A program made the translations under genes and the position numbers. 64,000 nt of DNA from Microbacterium arborescens (GTDB taxonomy: Bacteria; Actinomycetota; Actinomycetes; Actinomycetales; Microbacteriaceae), in contig NZ_CP128474.1 in the NCBI RefSeq assembly GCF_030369635.1, positions 620,001 to 684,000 of the forward strand, in the 5' to 3' direction. Positions 54,347 to 62,354 of the stretch are shown here, piece after piece; positions within the stretch are counted from its first letter, which is position 1, and the number at the start of each line of letters is the position of its first letter. The notes beneath the pieces were generated by a model that was not told the DNA's origin, ran no database searches, and saw nothing but the letters and a program-made list of their open reading frames with translations.

Positions 54347-55150
54347 TCAGTACCCGGCGCGAGCGGTGCGGTCGGCCTCGGGAACCCAGGCCGTGGCGAG
54401 CGCTTCCGAGCCGCGGGCCAGCAGCGCCACGTCCGCGCCGACGAGCAGGAAGTCCGCCCCGGCCTCGGCGTAGTCGCGGGCGAGCGCGGGGTCGAAGGCG
54501 TTGACGCCCACCGGTGTGCCCGACGCTCGGGCCTGGGTGAAGACCCGTCGGACGGCGGCGACGACGTCGGGATGGGTCTGCTGTCCGAGCAGTCCCATCG
54601 AGGCGGCGAGATCGCTCGGGCCGACGAAGACGCCGTCCACTCCGTCGACGGCAGCGATGGCCGCGGCGGCCTCGACCCCCGCGGCGGTTTCGATCTGCAC
54701 GACGAGCGACACGTGCTGCTCGGCCTCGGCCAGGTAGTCGTCGACGCGGTTCCAGCGGGCCGAACGGGCGAGGGCGGAACCCACACCGCGGATGCCGCGC
54801 GGCGGATAGTGCACCGCGCGCACGATCGCCTCTGCTTCGGCGGCCGACGACACCATCGGCACGAGGAGGTTCTGCGCGCCGAGGTCGAGCACCTGCTTGA
54901 TGATGACCGGGTCGGCGGTCGGGACGCGGACGAGGGTGGTGACCGGCGCCGCGGCAGCGGCGTGCAGCTGCGCGAGGACGGACTCGAGTCCGTTGGGGGA
55001 ATGCTCCATGTCGATGAGCAGCCAGTCGAGTCCCGCGCCGGCGCAGATCTCGGCGATCAGCGGCGACCCCGAGCACACCCACATGCCCGCGAGCGGGCGA
55101 TCCGCGCGGGCGAGCGCGTCGCGGAAGGTCGGCTTCAGACGAAACGGCAT
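54347..55150 (-). CDS. hpaI: 4-hydroxy-2-oxoheptanedioate aldolase (HpcH/HpaI family)
   Basis: A 267-residue class II pyruvate aldolase. It begins LKPTFRDALARADRPLAGMWVCSGSPLIAEI and has WLLIDMEHSPN (catalytic His), VRVPTADPVIIKQVLDLGAQ, and the metal ligands Glu in VQIETAAGVE and Asp in VGPSDLAASMG. It cleaves 4-hydroxy-2-oxoheptanedioate to pyruvate and succinic semialdehyde, the last step of homoprotocatechuate breakdown. It starts inside the end of the hpaH gene (16-bp overlap). Last gene of the leftward hpa operon. Confidence 0.93.
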   Translation of the reverse strand: MPFRLKPTFRDALARADRPLAGMWVCSGSPLIAEICAGAGLDWLLIDMEHSPNGLESVLAQLHAAAAAPVTTLVRVPTADPVIIKQVLDLGAQNLLVPMVSSAAEAEAIVRAVHYPPRGIRGVGSALARSARWNRVDDYLAEAEQHVSLVVQIETAAGVEAAAAIAAVDGVDGVFVGPSDLAASMGLLGQQTHPDVVAAVRRVFTQARASGTPVGVNAFDPALARDYAEAGADFLLVGADVALLARGSEALATAWVPEADRTARAGY

Positions 55151-55920
55151 GCGATCTCTCCCATCGGGCCATAGTCGCAGCGGACCTCGTCGCCGCGCGA
55201 CACCCACATCGGCCGGGTGAACGATCCGGCGAGGATCAGCTCGCCAGCCTCCAGGCGTGCACCGTGCTGCGAGACCTTGTTGGCGAGCCACGCGACTCCC
55301 GTCGCGGGGTGTCCGAGCACGCCCGCCGCCACGCCGGTCTCCTCGATCTCGCCGTTGCGCGAGAGCAGCGCGGGCACCCACCGCAGGTCGATCTCGTCGG
55401 GGCGCCGCCGCTCGGCGCCGAGCACCATCGCGCCATAGGCGGCGTTGTCGGCGATCGTGTCGACGATCGTGCGGCCCTCGAGCTCGATGTGCGAGTTCAG
55501 GATCTCGAGGGCCGGGACGGCGTAGTCGATCGCATCGAGTGCGTCGTCGAGTGTGCAGTCGGGTCCCGCGAGCGGGCGGGCGAGCGCGAAGGCGAGCTCG
55601 ACTTCGACGCGCACGTTCGAGAACCTCTCGGTCGCTATCTCGACGCCGGAGTCGAAGACGGTGTCGTCGAACATGACGCCGTAGTCGGGCTCGGTGATGC
55701 CGGTCGCCTGCTGCATCGCTCTCGAGGTCAGGCCGATCTTGCGTCCGACCAGGCGTCTGCCTGAAGCGATCATCCGATCGCGCCAGACGCCCTGGATCGC
55801 GTACGAGTCCTCGATCGTGGCGCCGGGATAGCGCGCCGTGATGCGCGGGATGACGCCGTGCGTGCGATCGGCTTCGGCCAGTTCGTCCGCGATGGCGGTG
55901 ACGATGTCGGGGGAGAGCAT
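55135..55920 (-). CDS. hpaH: 2-oxo-hept-4-ene-1,7-dioate hydratase
   Basis: A 261-residue protein of the FAH-related hydratase family (HpaH/MhpD/TesE). It has GRKIGLTSRAMQQATGITEPDYG, the metal-site acidic residues in VRVEVELAFALARPL, and LEILNSHIE. It adds water to 2-oxo-hept-4-ene-1,7-dioate to give the substrate of HpaI. AGAGGA precedes the ATG. It lies between hpaD and hpaI in the order expected for the homoprotocatechuate pathway. Confidence 0.93.
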   Translation of the reverse strand: MLSPDIVTAIADELAEADRTHGVIPRITARYPGATIEDSYAIQGVWRDRMIASGRRLVGRKIGLTSRAMQQATGITEPDYGVMFDDTVFDSGVEIATERFSNVRVEVELAFALARPLAGPDCTLDDALDAIDYAVPALEILNSHIELEGRTIVDTIADNAAYGAMVLGAERRRPDEIDLRWVPALLSRNGEIEETGVAAGVLGHPATGVAWLANKVSQHGARLEAGELILAGSFTRPMWVSRGDEVRCDYGPMGEIACRFV

Positions 55921-55947
55921 GGGCGTCCTCTCAGAGCTGGTAGGAGA

Positions 55948-57108
55948 TCAGAGCTGGTGGCCGAGCTTGTACTCGCCCTGCTTGTCCTCGGGCAGCCCGT
56001 CGTCGCCGGGCCGGGTGTACGAGAACCCGTCCGCCCCGATCGTCACGGCCATCTCGGAGTCGTCGGTGCGGGCGCGAAGCGGCTGGGGCTTCCCGTCGAG
56101 GTCGAGGACGAGGGAGGCCTCGGTGTACCAGGACGGCACGACGGGGTTGCCCCACCAGTCGCGGCGCTGGTTGTCGTGGACGTCCCATGTGATGACGGGA
56201 TTGTCGGGGTCGCCCGTGTAATAGTCCTGCGTGTAGATCTCGACGCGGTGCCCGTCGGGGTCGCGCAGGTAGAGGTAGAACGCGTTCGAGACGCCGTGAC
56301 GGCCCGGACCGCGCTCGATGGCGTCCGACCGGCGGAGTGCGCCGAGCTTGTCGCAGATCGCGAGGATGTTGTGCTTCTCGTGGGTCGCGAAAGCCACGTG
56401 GTGCATGCGGGGCCCGTCGCCGCCGGTCATCGCGGTGTCGTGGACGGTGGGCTTCCGCCGCATCCACGCCGCATACACGGTGCCCGCGTCGTCTTGGATG
56501 TCCTCGGTCACCCGGAACCCGAGCGACTGCATGAACTGCACGGCACGCGGGACGTCGGGCGTCACCTGGTTGAAGTGATCCAGACGAACGAGCTCGCCCG
56601 GTGTGTGCAGGTCGTAGCGCCAGGAGAGGCGCTCGACGTGCTCGGTCTGGAAGAAGAACTCGTACGGGAAGCCGAGGGGGTCCTCGACGCGCACCGCGTC
56701 GCCGATACCCCGGACGAAGCCGTCCGGCCGCCGTTCGACCCGGCAGCCGAGCTCGGTGTAGAACGCGACGGCGCGGTCGAGGTCTTCGGCTGATCGCACC
56801 CGGTACGAGAACGCTGCGACGGCGGCCACCGGCCCCTGACGCAGGATGAGGTTGTGGTGGATGAACTCCTCGGTCGAGCGGAGGTAGATCGCCGCGTCGT
56901 CCTCCTCGGTGACGTACAGGCCGAGTACGTCGACGTAGAACTCGCGTGAGGCGGCGAGGTCGGTGACGACGAGCTCCATGTAGGCGCAGCGGAGGATGTC
57001 GGGCGCCGGTGCGGCCGGCGTGGGGATCGGGTCGTCGCAGGCGATCGGCGCCTCCGGGCTGACGAAGTATCCCGACGATGTGCGGGTCATCTGTTCGCGG
57101 TGGGTCAT
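55948..57108 (-). CDS. hpaD: homoprotocatechuate 2,3-dioxygenase
   Basis: A 386-residue extradiol dioxygenase, very similar as I recall it to the Brevibacterium fuscum Fe(II) enzyme and Arthrobacter MndD. Metal ligands are His178 (VRLDHFNQ), His237 (PRMHHVAFATHEKHN) and Glu290 (DGHRVEIYTQDYY), each offset by +23 from His155, His214 and Glu267 of that enzyme; the extra residues are an N-terminal extension. It opens the ring of 3,4-dihydroxyphenylacetate to 5-carboxymethyl-2-hydroxymuconate semialdehyde. AAGGA lies seven bases before the ATG at 57108. Confidence 0.96.
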   Translation of the reverse strand: MTHREQMTRTSSGYFVSPEAPIACDDPIPTPAAPAPDILRCAYMELVVTDLAASREFYVDVLGLYVTEEDDAAIYLRSTEEFIHHNLILRQGPVAAVAAFSYRVRSAEDLDRAVAFYTELGCRVERRPDGFVRGIGDAVRVEDPLGFPYEFFFQTEHVERLSWRYDLHTPGELVRLDHFNQVTPDVPRAVQFMQSLGFRVTEDIQDDAGTVYAAWMRRKPTVHDTAMTGGDGPRMHHVAFATHEKHNILAICDKLGALRRSDAIERGPGRHGVSNAFYLYLRDPDGHRVEIYTQDYYTGDPDNPVITWDVHDNQRRDWWGNPVVPSWYTEASLVLDLDGKPQPLRARTDDSEMAVTIGADGFSYTRPGDDGLPEDKQGEYKLGHQL

Positions 57109-57160
57109 GACAGCGTCCTTGCTCTCGATGCGGGTGCGGCCGGCGGTTCCGGGCGGCGGC

Positions 57161-58672
57161 TCAGCTTCTGCCGAAGGTCGGGTTGTGGACCGCGCCGAGG
57201 GTGATGTGCACCGCCTGCTGGTTCGTGTAGAAGTCGATCGACCGGTAGCCGCCCTCGTGGCCGAGGCCCGACGCCTTGACACCGCCGAACGGGGTGCGGA
57301 GGTCGCGCACGTTGTTGGAGTTGAGCCACACCATCCCCGCCTCCACGGCCTGCGAGAAGGTGTGCGCCCGCTTCAGGTCGTTGGTCCACACGTAGGCGGC
57401 CAGCCCGTACTTCGTGTCGTTGGCGAGGGCGAGGGCCTCCGCGTCCGTGTCGAACGGGGTGATCGCGACGACCGGGCCGAAGATCTCCTCCTGGAAGATC
57501 CGCGCGGTGGAAGCCACGTCGGCGAACACCGTCGGGGCGACGAACGTGCCGCTCTCGAACCCCTCGGGGCGGCCGCCGCCGGCGACGAGACGGCCCTCGC
57601 TCTTTCCGAGCTCGACATACGACATGACCTTGGCGAAGTGCTCGGGGTGCACGAGCGCGCCCACTTCGGTCGCCGGATCATGGGGATAGCCGACTCTGAC
57701 TCGCTTCGCCTGAGCGGCGTAGCGCTCGACGAACTCGTCGTATACCGAGCGCTCGACCAGGATGCGGCTGCCGGCCGTGCAGCGCTCGCCGTTGAGCGAG
57801 AAGACCCCGAAGATCGTGGCGTCGATCGCGGCGTCGAGGTCGGCGTCGGCGAAGACGATCGCCGGACTCTTGCCGCCCAGCTCCATCGACAGGCCCTTCA
57901 GGTGCGGGGCCGCGTTGGCGAAGATCAGCTGCCCCGTCGAGCTCTCGCCGGTGAAGGAGATGAGGGGCACGTCGGGGTGCTTCACGAGGGCGTCGCCCGC
58001 GTCTTCGCCGAGGCCGTTGACGAGGTTGAACACTCCGGGCGGCAGTCCCGCCTCCTCGAAGATGCCCGCCCACAGCGACGCGGACAGGGGAGTGAACTCG
58101 GCGGGCTTCAGAACGACCGTGTTGCCGGTGGCGAGCGCGGGGGCGAGCTTCCACGACTCGAGCATGAACGGCGTGTTCCACGGCGTGATGAGTCCGGCGA
58201 CGCCGATCGGCTTGCGGTTGACGTAGTTGATCTGACGCCCGGGCACCTTGTAGGTGTCGTCGGCCTGAGCGACGATCAGGTCGGCGAAGAAGCGGAAGTT
58301 CTCGGCCGCGCGCCGGGCCTGCCCGAGCGCCTGGGTGATGGGGAGCCCGGAGTCGAACGACTCGAGCTCGGCGAGGCGGGCGTCGCGCGACTCGACGAGG
58401 TCGGCGATGCGGTGCAGCACGCGCGAGCGCTCGCGCGGCAGCATCCGCGGCCACGGGCCATCGGCGAATGCGCGCCGGGCTGCTGCGACGGCCGCGTCGA
58501 CGTCGGCCTTCTTGCCGGCGGCCGCCTGCAGGTACACGCGCCCGGTGACGGGGTCGAGCACGTCGAAGGTGCCGCCGTCGACCGAGTCGACGAGCGACCC
58601 GTCGATGTAGTGGCGGATGGCGCCGGGCAGGTCCGCGGGCGTGTGGGGGGCGGTGAGCGTCGTGTCGGTCAT
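57161..58672 (-). CDS. hpaE: 5-carboxymethyl-2-hydroxymuconate semialdehyde dehydrogenase
   Basis: A 503-residue aldehyde dehydrogenase. Asn166 (TPWNTPFM), Glu264 (SMELGGKSP) and catalytic Cys298 (NGERCTAGSR) are in place, and the HYIDG N-terminal and FGGVKASGLGHEGG C-terminal motifs fit HpaE. It oxidises the ring-cleavage semialdehyde to 5-carboxymethyl-2-hydroxymuconate with NAD. It lies between the dioxygenase and the regulator gene in the leftward operon. Confidence 0.94.
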   Translation of the reverse strand: MTDTTLTAPHTPADLPGAIRHYIDGSLVDSVDGGTFDVLDPVTGRVYLQAAAGKKADVDAAVAAARRAFADGPWPRMLPRERSRVLHRIADLVESRDARLAELESFDSGLPITQALGQARRAAENFRFFADLIVAQADDTYKVPGRQINYVNRKPIGVAGLITPWNTPFMLESWKLAPALATGNTVVLKPAEFTPLSASLWAGIFEEAGLPPGVFNLVNGLGEDAGDALVKHPDVPLISFTGESSTGQLIFANAAPHLKGLSMELGGKSPAIVFADADLDAAIDATIFGVFSLNGERCTAGSRILVERSVYDEFVERYAAQAKRVRVGYPHDPATEVGALVHPEHFAKVMSYVELGKSEGRLVAGGGRPEGFESGTFVAPTVFADVASTARIFQEEIFGPVVAITPFDTDAEALALANDTKYGLAAYVWTNDLKRAHTFSQAVEAGMVWLNSNNVRDLRTPFGGVKASGLGHEGGYRSIDFYTNQQAVHITLGAVHNPTFGRS

Positions 58673-58698
58673 CTCGTGCGTCCTTGCAACGGGGGCGG

Positions 58699-59397
58699 TC
58701 AGAAATTGGGCAGGCCGAGCGCCTGATCGGGGTGCTCGTGGGTCATATAGGCGTCGAGAGTCGCGGAGCGGTGGCGTCGTGCGGCGTGCTCGATCTCCGT
58801 CAGCGGTGCTCCGCGTTCGATGAGCGCGACGATGTGCTCGTGCTCGCGCACCGACTCCTGCGCGCGGCCCGGAACGAAGCTGAAGGTCGAATCGCGCAGG
58901 TGGCCGAGCCGCGCCCACTCGGTCTGCACGAGCTCGAGCATCCGCGGGTTCGCGCACCGCTCGAACAGCACGGCGTGGAACTCCTGGTTCAGTCGGGTGA
59001 ACGACCGCGGGTCGAAGTGGTCGAGCGATTCGGTCATCAGCTCGTTGATCTCGCGCGCGCGTCGGATGTCGTCGACGTCGAGCGCACGCGCGGCGAGCGC
59101 CGTCGCCGCGCCTTCGAGGATCGACAGTGCCTGCATGCTGAACCGGTACTGAGAGTCATCGACCATCGCGACGCGGGCGCCGATGTTGCGCTCGAAGGTC
59201 ACGAGCCCCTCGGCCTCGAGCTGGCGGATCGCTTCGCGCACCGGTACGACGCTCATGTCGAGCTCGCCGGCGATCGTCCCGAGCACCAGCCGGTATCCGG
59301 GGGTGAACTCCTGTTCGGCGATGCGCTCGCGGATCCACTGGTACGCGCGTTGCGACTTGCTCTGCGTCTCGGGCAGGGGCGGCGTCGGCGGTGTCAT
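58699..59397 (-). CDS. GntR family (FCD) transcription regulator
   Basis: A 232-residue GntR-type regulator. The winged HTH is at about 15-75 (AYQWIRERIAEQEFTPG, LGTIAGELDMSVVPVREAIRQLEAEGLV), followed by an FCD-type helical effector domain with a metal-binding set of His/Asp residues (NQEFHAVLF, REHEHIVALIE, HAARRH). It is co-transcribed within the hpa operon; its ATG overlaps the stop of the fusion gene upstream. It most likely binds the palindrome at 60851-60872, with a pathway intermediate as effector. Confidence 0.9.
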   Translation of the reverse strand: MTPPTPPLPETQSKSQRAYQWIRERIAEQEFTPGYRLVLGTIAGELDMSVVPVREAIRQLEAEGLVTFERNIGARVAMVDDSQYRFSMQALSILEGAATALAARALDVDDIRRAREINELMTESLDHFDPRSFTRLNQEFHAVLFERCANPRMLELVQTEWARLGHLRDSTFSFVPGRAQESVREHEHIVALIERGAPLTEIEHAARRHRSATLDAYMTHEHPDQALGLPNF

Positions 59398-60854
59398 GCC
59401 CCGCGCTCGCCGTCGTACCGGGCGCGCCAGGCCGCGTTCATCGGGAACAATCCGTCGACGGATGCGCCCTCCGCGACGCGCGCGGCGATCCAGGCGTCTT
59501 CGTCCTCCTGGGCGAGCGCGGCATCGACGACCTCGGCCACGAGAGCGGGCGGGATGACGATCACGCCGTCCGCGTCGCCCACGATGATGTCGCCGGGCTG
59601 GACGGTCGCGCCGCCGCAGGCGATGGTGCCGCCCGCCTCCCACGGGACGTGCCTGCGGCCCAGCACGGCCGGGTGCGGTCCCGCCGTGTAGACCGGGAGT
59701 CCGATCTCGGCGACGGCGGCGTAGTCGCGCACGCCGCCGTCGGTCACCACGCCGGCGGCTCCCCGGGTCTGGGCGCGGAGGGCGAGGATGTCGCCGAGCG
59801 TGCCCGACCCGGTCTCGCCCCGCGCCTCGATGACGATCACCTCGCCGGGCGAGACCGAGTCGAAGGCCTGCTTCTGCGCGTTGAAGCCACCGCCGTGACG
59901 GGCGAAGAGGTCGGCGCGGAAGGGCACGAATCGCAACGTGGCGGCGGTTCCGACGAGCGTGCGGCCCGGGTGCATCGGGTGCACACCGTCGATCGAGACG
60001 TCATCGAGACCGCGCTTGCGCAGCTGCTGAGAAAGCGCGGCGACGGGGACGCGCTCGAGCTTGGCGCGGAGGTCCGCGGTGAGAACGGATGCCGGTGCCT
60101 CGGGCAGCCCGGCCGCGGCGCGCGACCCCCAGGCCTCTTCGCGCTGGACGTCGTCGACCGCGGGCAGCGACCCGAGCGCGGGGTCGAAGCCGGCATCGGA
60201 GCGGGCCGCGACGGTGGTGACGAGTCGCCCGGAGGTGGCACCGGTGTCGAGCGCGTCGACCTCGACCTCGACGACGTCGCAGGGGCCGATGACCGACGAA
60301 CCGGCGGGCGTGCCGGTCAGGATGACGTCGCCGGTCTCGAGGGTCAGATGCTGGGAGAGGTCGGCGACGATCTGCGCCAGGGGGAACAGCATCCCCGCGC
60401 TCGTGTCGTCCTGCACGAGCGTGCCGTTGACCCACGTGCGCACGCGGAGGCGCTCGGGGTCGATGCTGCGCGCATCGATGAGGTCGGGGCCGAGGGGAGT
60501 GAAGCCGTCGCGGCTCTTGGACCGCAGGTTCGACCCCTTGTCGGCGGCGCGCAGGTCGTAGACGCCGAGGTCGTTGGCGGCGGTCACTGCGGCGACGTGA
60601 TCCCACGCCTCGGCGAGGCCGACGCGGTGGGTGTCGCGGCCGATGATCAGCGCGATCTCGCCCTCGAAGGCGAGCAGCTCGGTGCCGGTGGGTCGCTCGA
60701 CCGTGCCGCCGGTGGTGGCGATCGAGCTCACCGCTTTCAGGAAGTACGAGGGGGCGGCGGGCGTGCGCCCGCGCTGGGTCGCCCGGGATGCGTAGCTCAG
60801 GTGGACCGCGATGACCTTGCCCGGTCGACCGGAGCTTCCTCGCTCTTGTCTCAT
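59394..60854 (-). CDS. FAH-RraA fusion, HpaG-position decarboxylase/isomerase
   Basis: A 486-residue fusion. Residues about 10-225 are an FAH-family domain (RPGKVIAVHLSY, LAFEGEIALIIGR metal site, AANDLGVYDLRAADKGSNLRSKS, GDVILTGTPAGS) like HpaG, 5-oxopent-3-ene-1,2,5-tricarboxylate decarboxylase. Residues about 270-486 are an RraA-like domain with the aldolase signature GAAGVVTDGGVRD. In enterobacterial HpaG two FAH domains are fused; here the second place is taken by RraA. The RraA group includes HMG/CHA aldolases that also decarboxylate oxaloacetate. The FAH N-terminal arm is short. ATG 60854 lies in the operator. First gene of the leftward operon. Confidence 0.88.
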   Translation of the reverse strand: MRQERGSSGRPGKVIAVHLSYASRATQRGRTPAAPSYFLKAVSSIATTGGTVERPTGTELLAFEGEIALIIGRDTHRVGLAEAWDHVAAVTAANDLGVYDLRAADKGSNLRSKSRDGFTPLGPDLIDARSIDPERLRVRTWVNGTLVQDDTSAGMLFPLAQIVADLSQHLTLETGDVILTGTPAGSSVIGPCDVVEVEVDALDTGATSGRLVTTVAARSDAGFDPALGSLPAVDDVQREEAWGSRAAAGLPEAPASVLTADLRAKLERVPVAALSQQLRKRGLDDVSIDGVHPMHPGRTLVGTAATLRFVPFRADLFARHGGGFNAQKQAFDSVSPGEVIVIEARGETGSGTLGDILALRAQTRGAAGVVTDGGVRDYAAVAEIGLPVYTAGPHPAVLGRRHVPWEAGGTIACGGATVQPGDIIVGDADGVIVIPPALVAEVVDAALAQEDEDAWIAARVAEGASVDGLFPMNAAWRARYDGERGA

Positions 60855-60873
60855 ATTCGAAATCGTATATGAT
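60846..60873. promoter_or_regulatory. GntR-type operator over divergent hpa promoters
   Basis: A 22-bp dyad at 60851-60872 has arms TCATAT and ATATGA with inner CGA and TCG. Rightward, TTGTCT (60846-60851) and TATGAT (60868-60873), 16 bp apart, form the promoter of the transporter gene. Leftward, TACGAT inside the dyad ends seven bases before the ATG of the fusion gene, whose start codon (60854-60852) is itself within the dyad. Confidence 0.75.
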
Positions 60874-60929
60874 CATCGCCAGCAGAACAACGCTGCAGAC
60901 AACGACGTCGACACCTCGGGAGCACGAAG

Positions 60930-62330
60930 ATGAGCACCCCCACATCCACACCCGGCCCGGCCGCGCGAAGCGGCTTCACCCCCACCGGGACGATCGCCAC
61001 CACCGCCGACCGGCGCCGCGTGGTGTTCGCCACCGTCGTGGGGACCACCGTCGAGTGGTACGACTTCTTCATCTACGCCACGGCGGTCGGGCTGGTGTTC
61101 GGCCAGCTCTTCTTCGCGCCGCTGGGCGCCAACAGCGCGCTGATCGGTTTCGCCACCGTCGGCGTGAGCTTCCTGTTCCGCCCCCTCGGAGCTTTTCTCG
61201 CGGGGCACCTCGGCGACCGGCTCGGGCGCAAGCTCGTGCTGATGTGGACACTCATCCTGATGGGCGTAGCGACCGCTCTCATCGGCCTGCTGCCGACGTA
61301 CGAGACGATCGGTCTCGCCGCTCCCGTCATCCTCGTGCTGCTGCGCATCGTCCAGGGCATCTCGGCGGGCGGCGAATGGGGCGGCGCGGTGCTCATGGCC
61401 GTCGAGCACGCCCCCAAGACGCGCCGCGGTGCGTTCGGGGCGTCGCCGCAGATCGGCGTGCCGCTCGGGCTGCTCCTCGCATCGGGAGTCATGGCGCTCA
61501 TGGCCATGATCGCTCCGGGAGACGCGTTCCTCGCATGGGGCTGGCGGGTGCCGTTCCTCCTGAGCGTGGTGCTCATCCTCGTCGGCTGGTACGTGCGTCG
61601 CCGCGTCGAGGAGAGCCCCGTGTTCACCGAGCTCGCCGAGCGCCGCGAGAAGGCGCAGATGCCGATCGTGCAGCTGTTCCGCAAGCACGCCGCGCTCGTG
61701 ATCATCGCCGCGTTCGTCTTCGCGGGCAACAACGCCGTCGGCTACATGACCACCGGCGGATACATCCAGAACTACGCCACGAACCCCGACGGCCCCCTCG
61801 CCTTCGACCGCGAGCCGGTGCTGTGGGCGGTGGCCGGCTCGGCGGTCACCTGGCTCATCACGACGCTCATCGCCGGGTTCCTCTCCGACCGGATCGGGCG
61901 CCGGACCACCTACATCGCCGGCTGGATCCTCCAGCTCGCGGGCGTGTTCGCCCTCTTCCCGCTCGTGAACACCGGGAGCATCGGTCTCCTCTTCGCCGGG
62001 CTGGCGATCCTGACGATCGGCTTGGGCCTGACGTACGGCCCGCAGGCCGCGCTGTACGCCGAGCTCTTCCCGGCATCCATCCGGTTCTCGGGGGTCTCGA
62101 TCTCATACGCCATCGGCGCCATTCTCGGCGGCGCGTTCGCGCCGACCATCGCCACGGCGCTCGTGCAGGCGACGGGCTCGACGATGTCGGTGACGTGGTA
62201 CCTGGCCGGGATGACGGTCCTCGGGCTCGTCGCGACGCTGCTCCTGCGCGATCGCAGCGGCATCCCGCTCGACCCCGACCACGAGGCCGAGCAGTCGGTC
62301 AGCCCGATCGTCGGCATCGGTCGACGCTGA
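60930..62330 (+). CDS. MHS-family MFS transporter
   Basis: A 466-residue major facilitator with twelve predicted helices. The metabolite:H+ symporter (MHS) signatures are present: GTTVEWYDFFIYATAVGLVF after helix-1 start, GHLGDRLGRKLVLM between helices 2 and 3, and GGEWGGAVLMAVEHAP. It likely imports an aromatic or dicarboxylic acid; from context, a hydroxyphenylacetate or homoprotocatechuate. It is divergent from the hpa operon and shares its GntR operator; a GGGAG precedes the ATG. Confidence 0.9.
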   Translation: MSTPTSTPGPAARSGFTPTGTIATTADRRRVVFATVVGTTVEWYDFFIYATAVGLVFGQLFFAPLGANSALIGFATVGVSFLFRPLGAFLAGHLGDRLGRKLVLMWTLILMGVATALIGLLPTYETIGLAAPVILVLLRIVQGISAGGEWGGAVLMAVEHAPKTRRGAFGASPQIGVPLGLLLASGVMALMAMIAPGDAFLAWGWRVPFLLSVVLILVGWYVRRRVEESPVFTELAERREKAQMPIVQLFRKHAALVIIAAFVFAGNNAVGYMTTGGYIQNYATNPDGPLAFDREPVLWAVAGSAVTWLITTLIAGFLSDRIGRRTTYIAGWILQLAGVFALFPLVNTGSIGLLFAGLAILTIGLGLTYGPQAALYAELFPASIRFSGVSISYAIGAILGGAFAPTIATALVQATGSTMSVTWYLAGMTVLGLVATLLLRDRSGIPLDPDHEAEQSVSPIVGIGRR

Positions 62331-62354
62331 GCGCGGCGGCGAGGAGGGGGCGCG

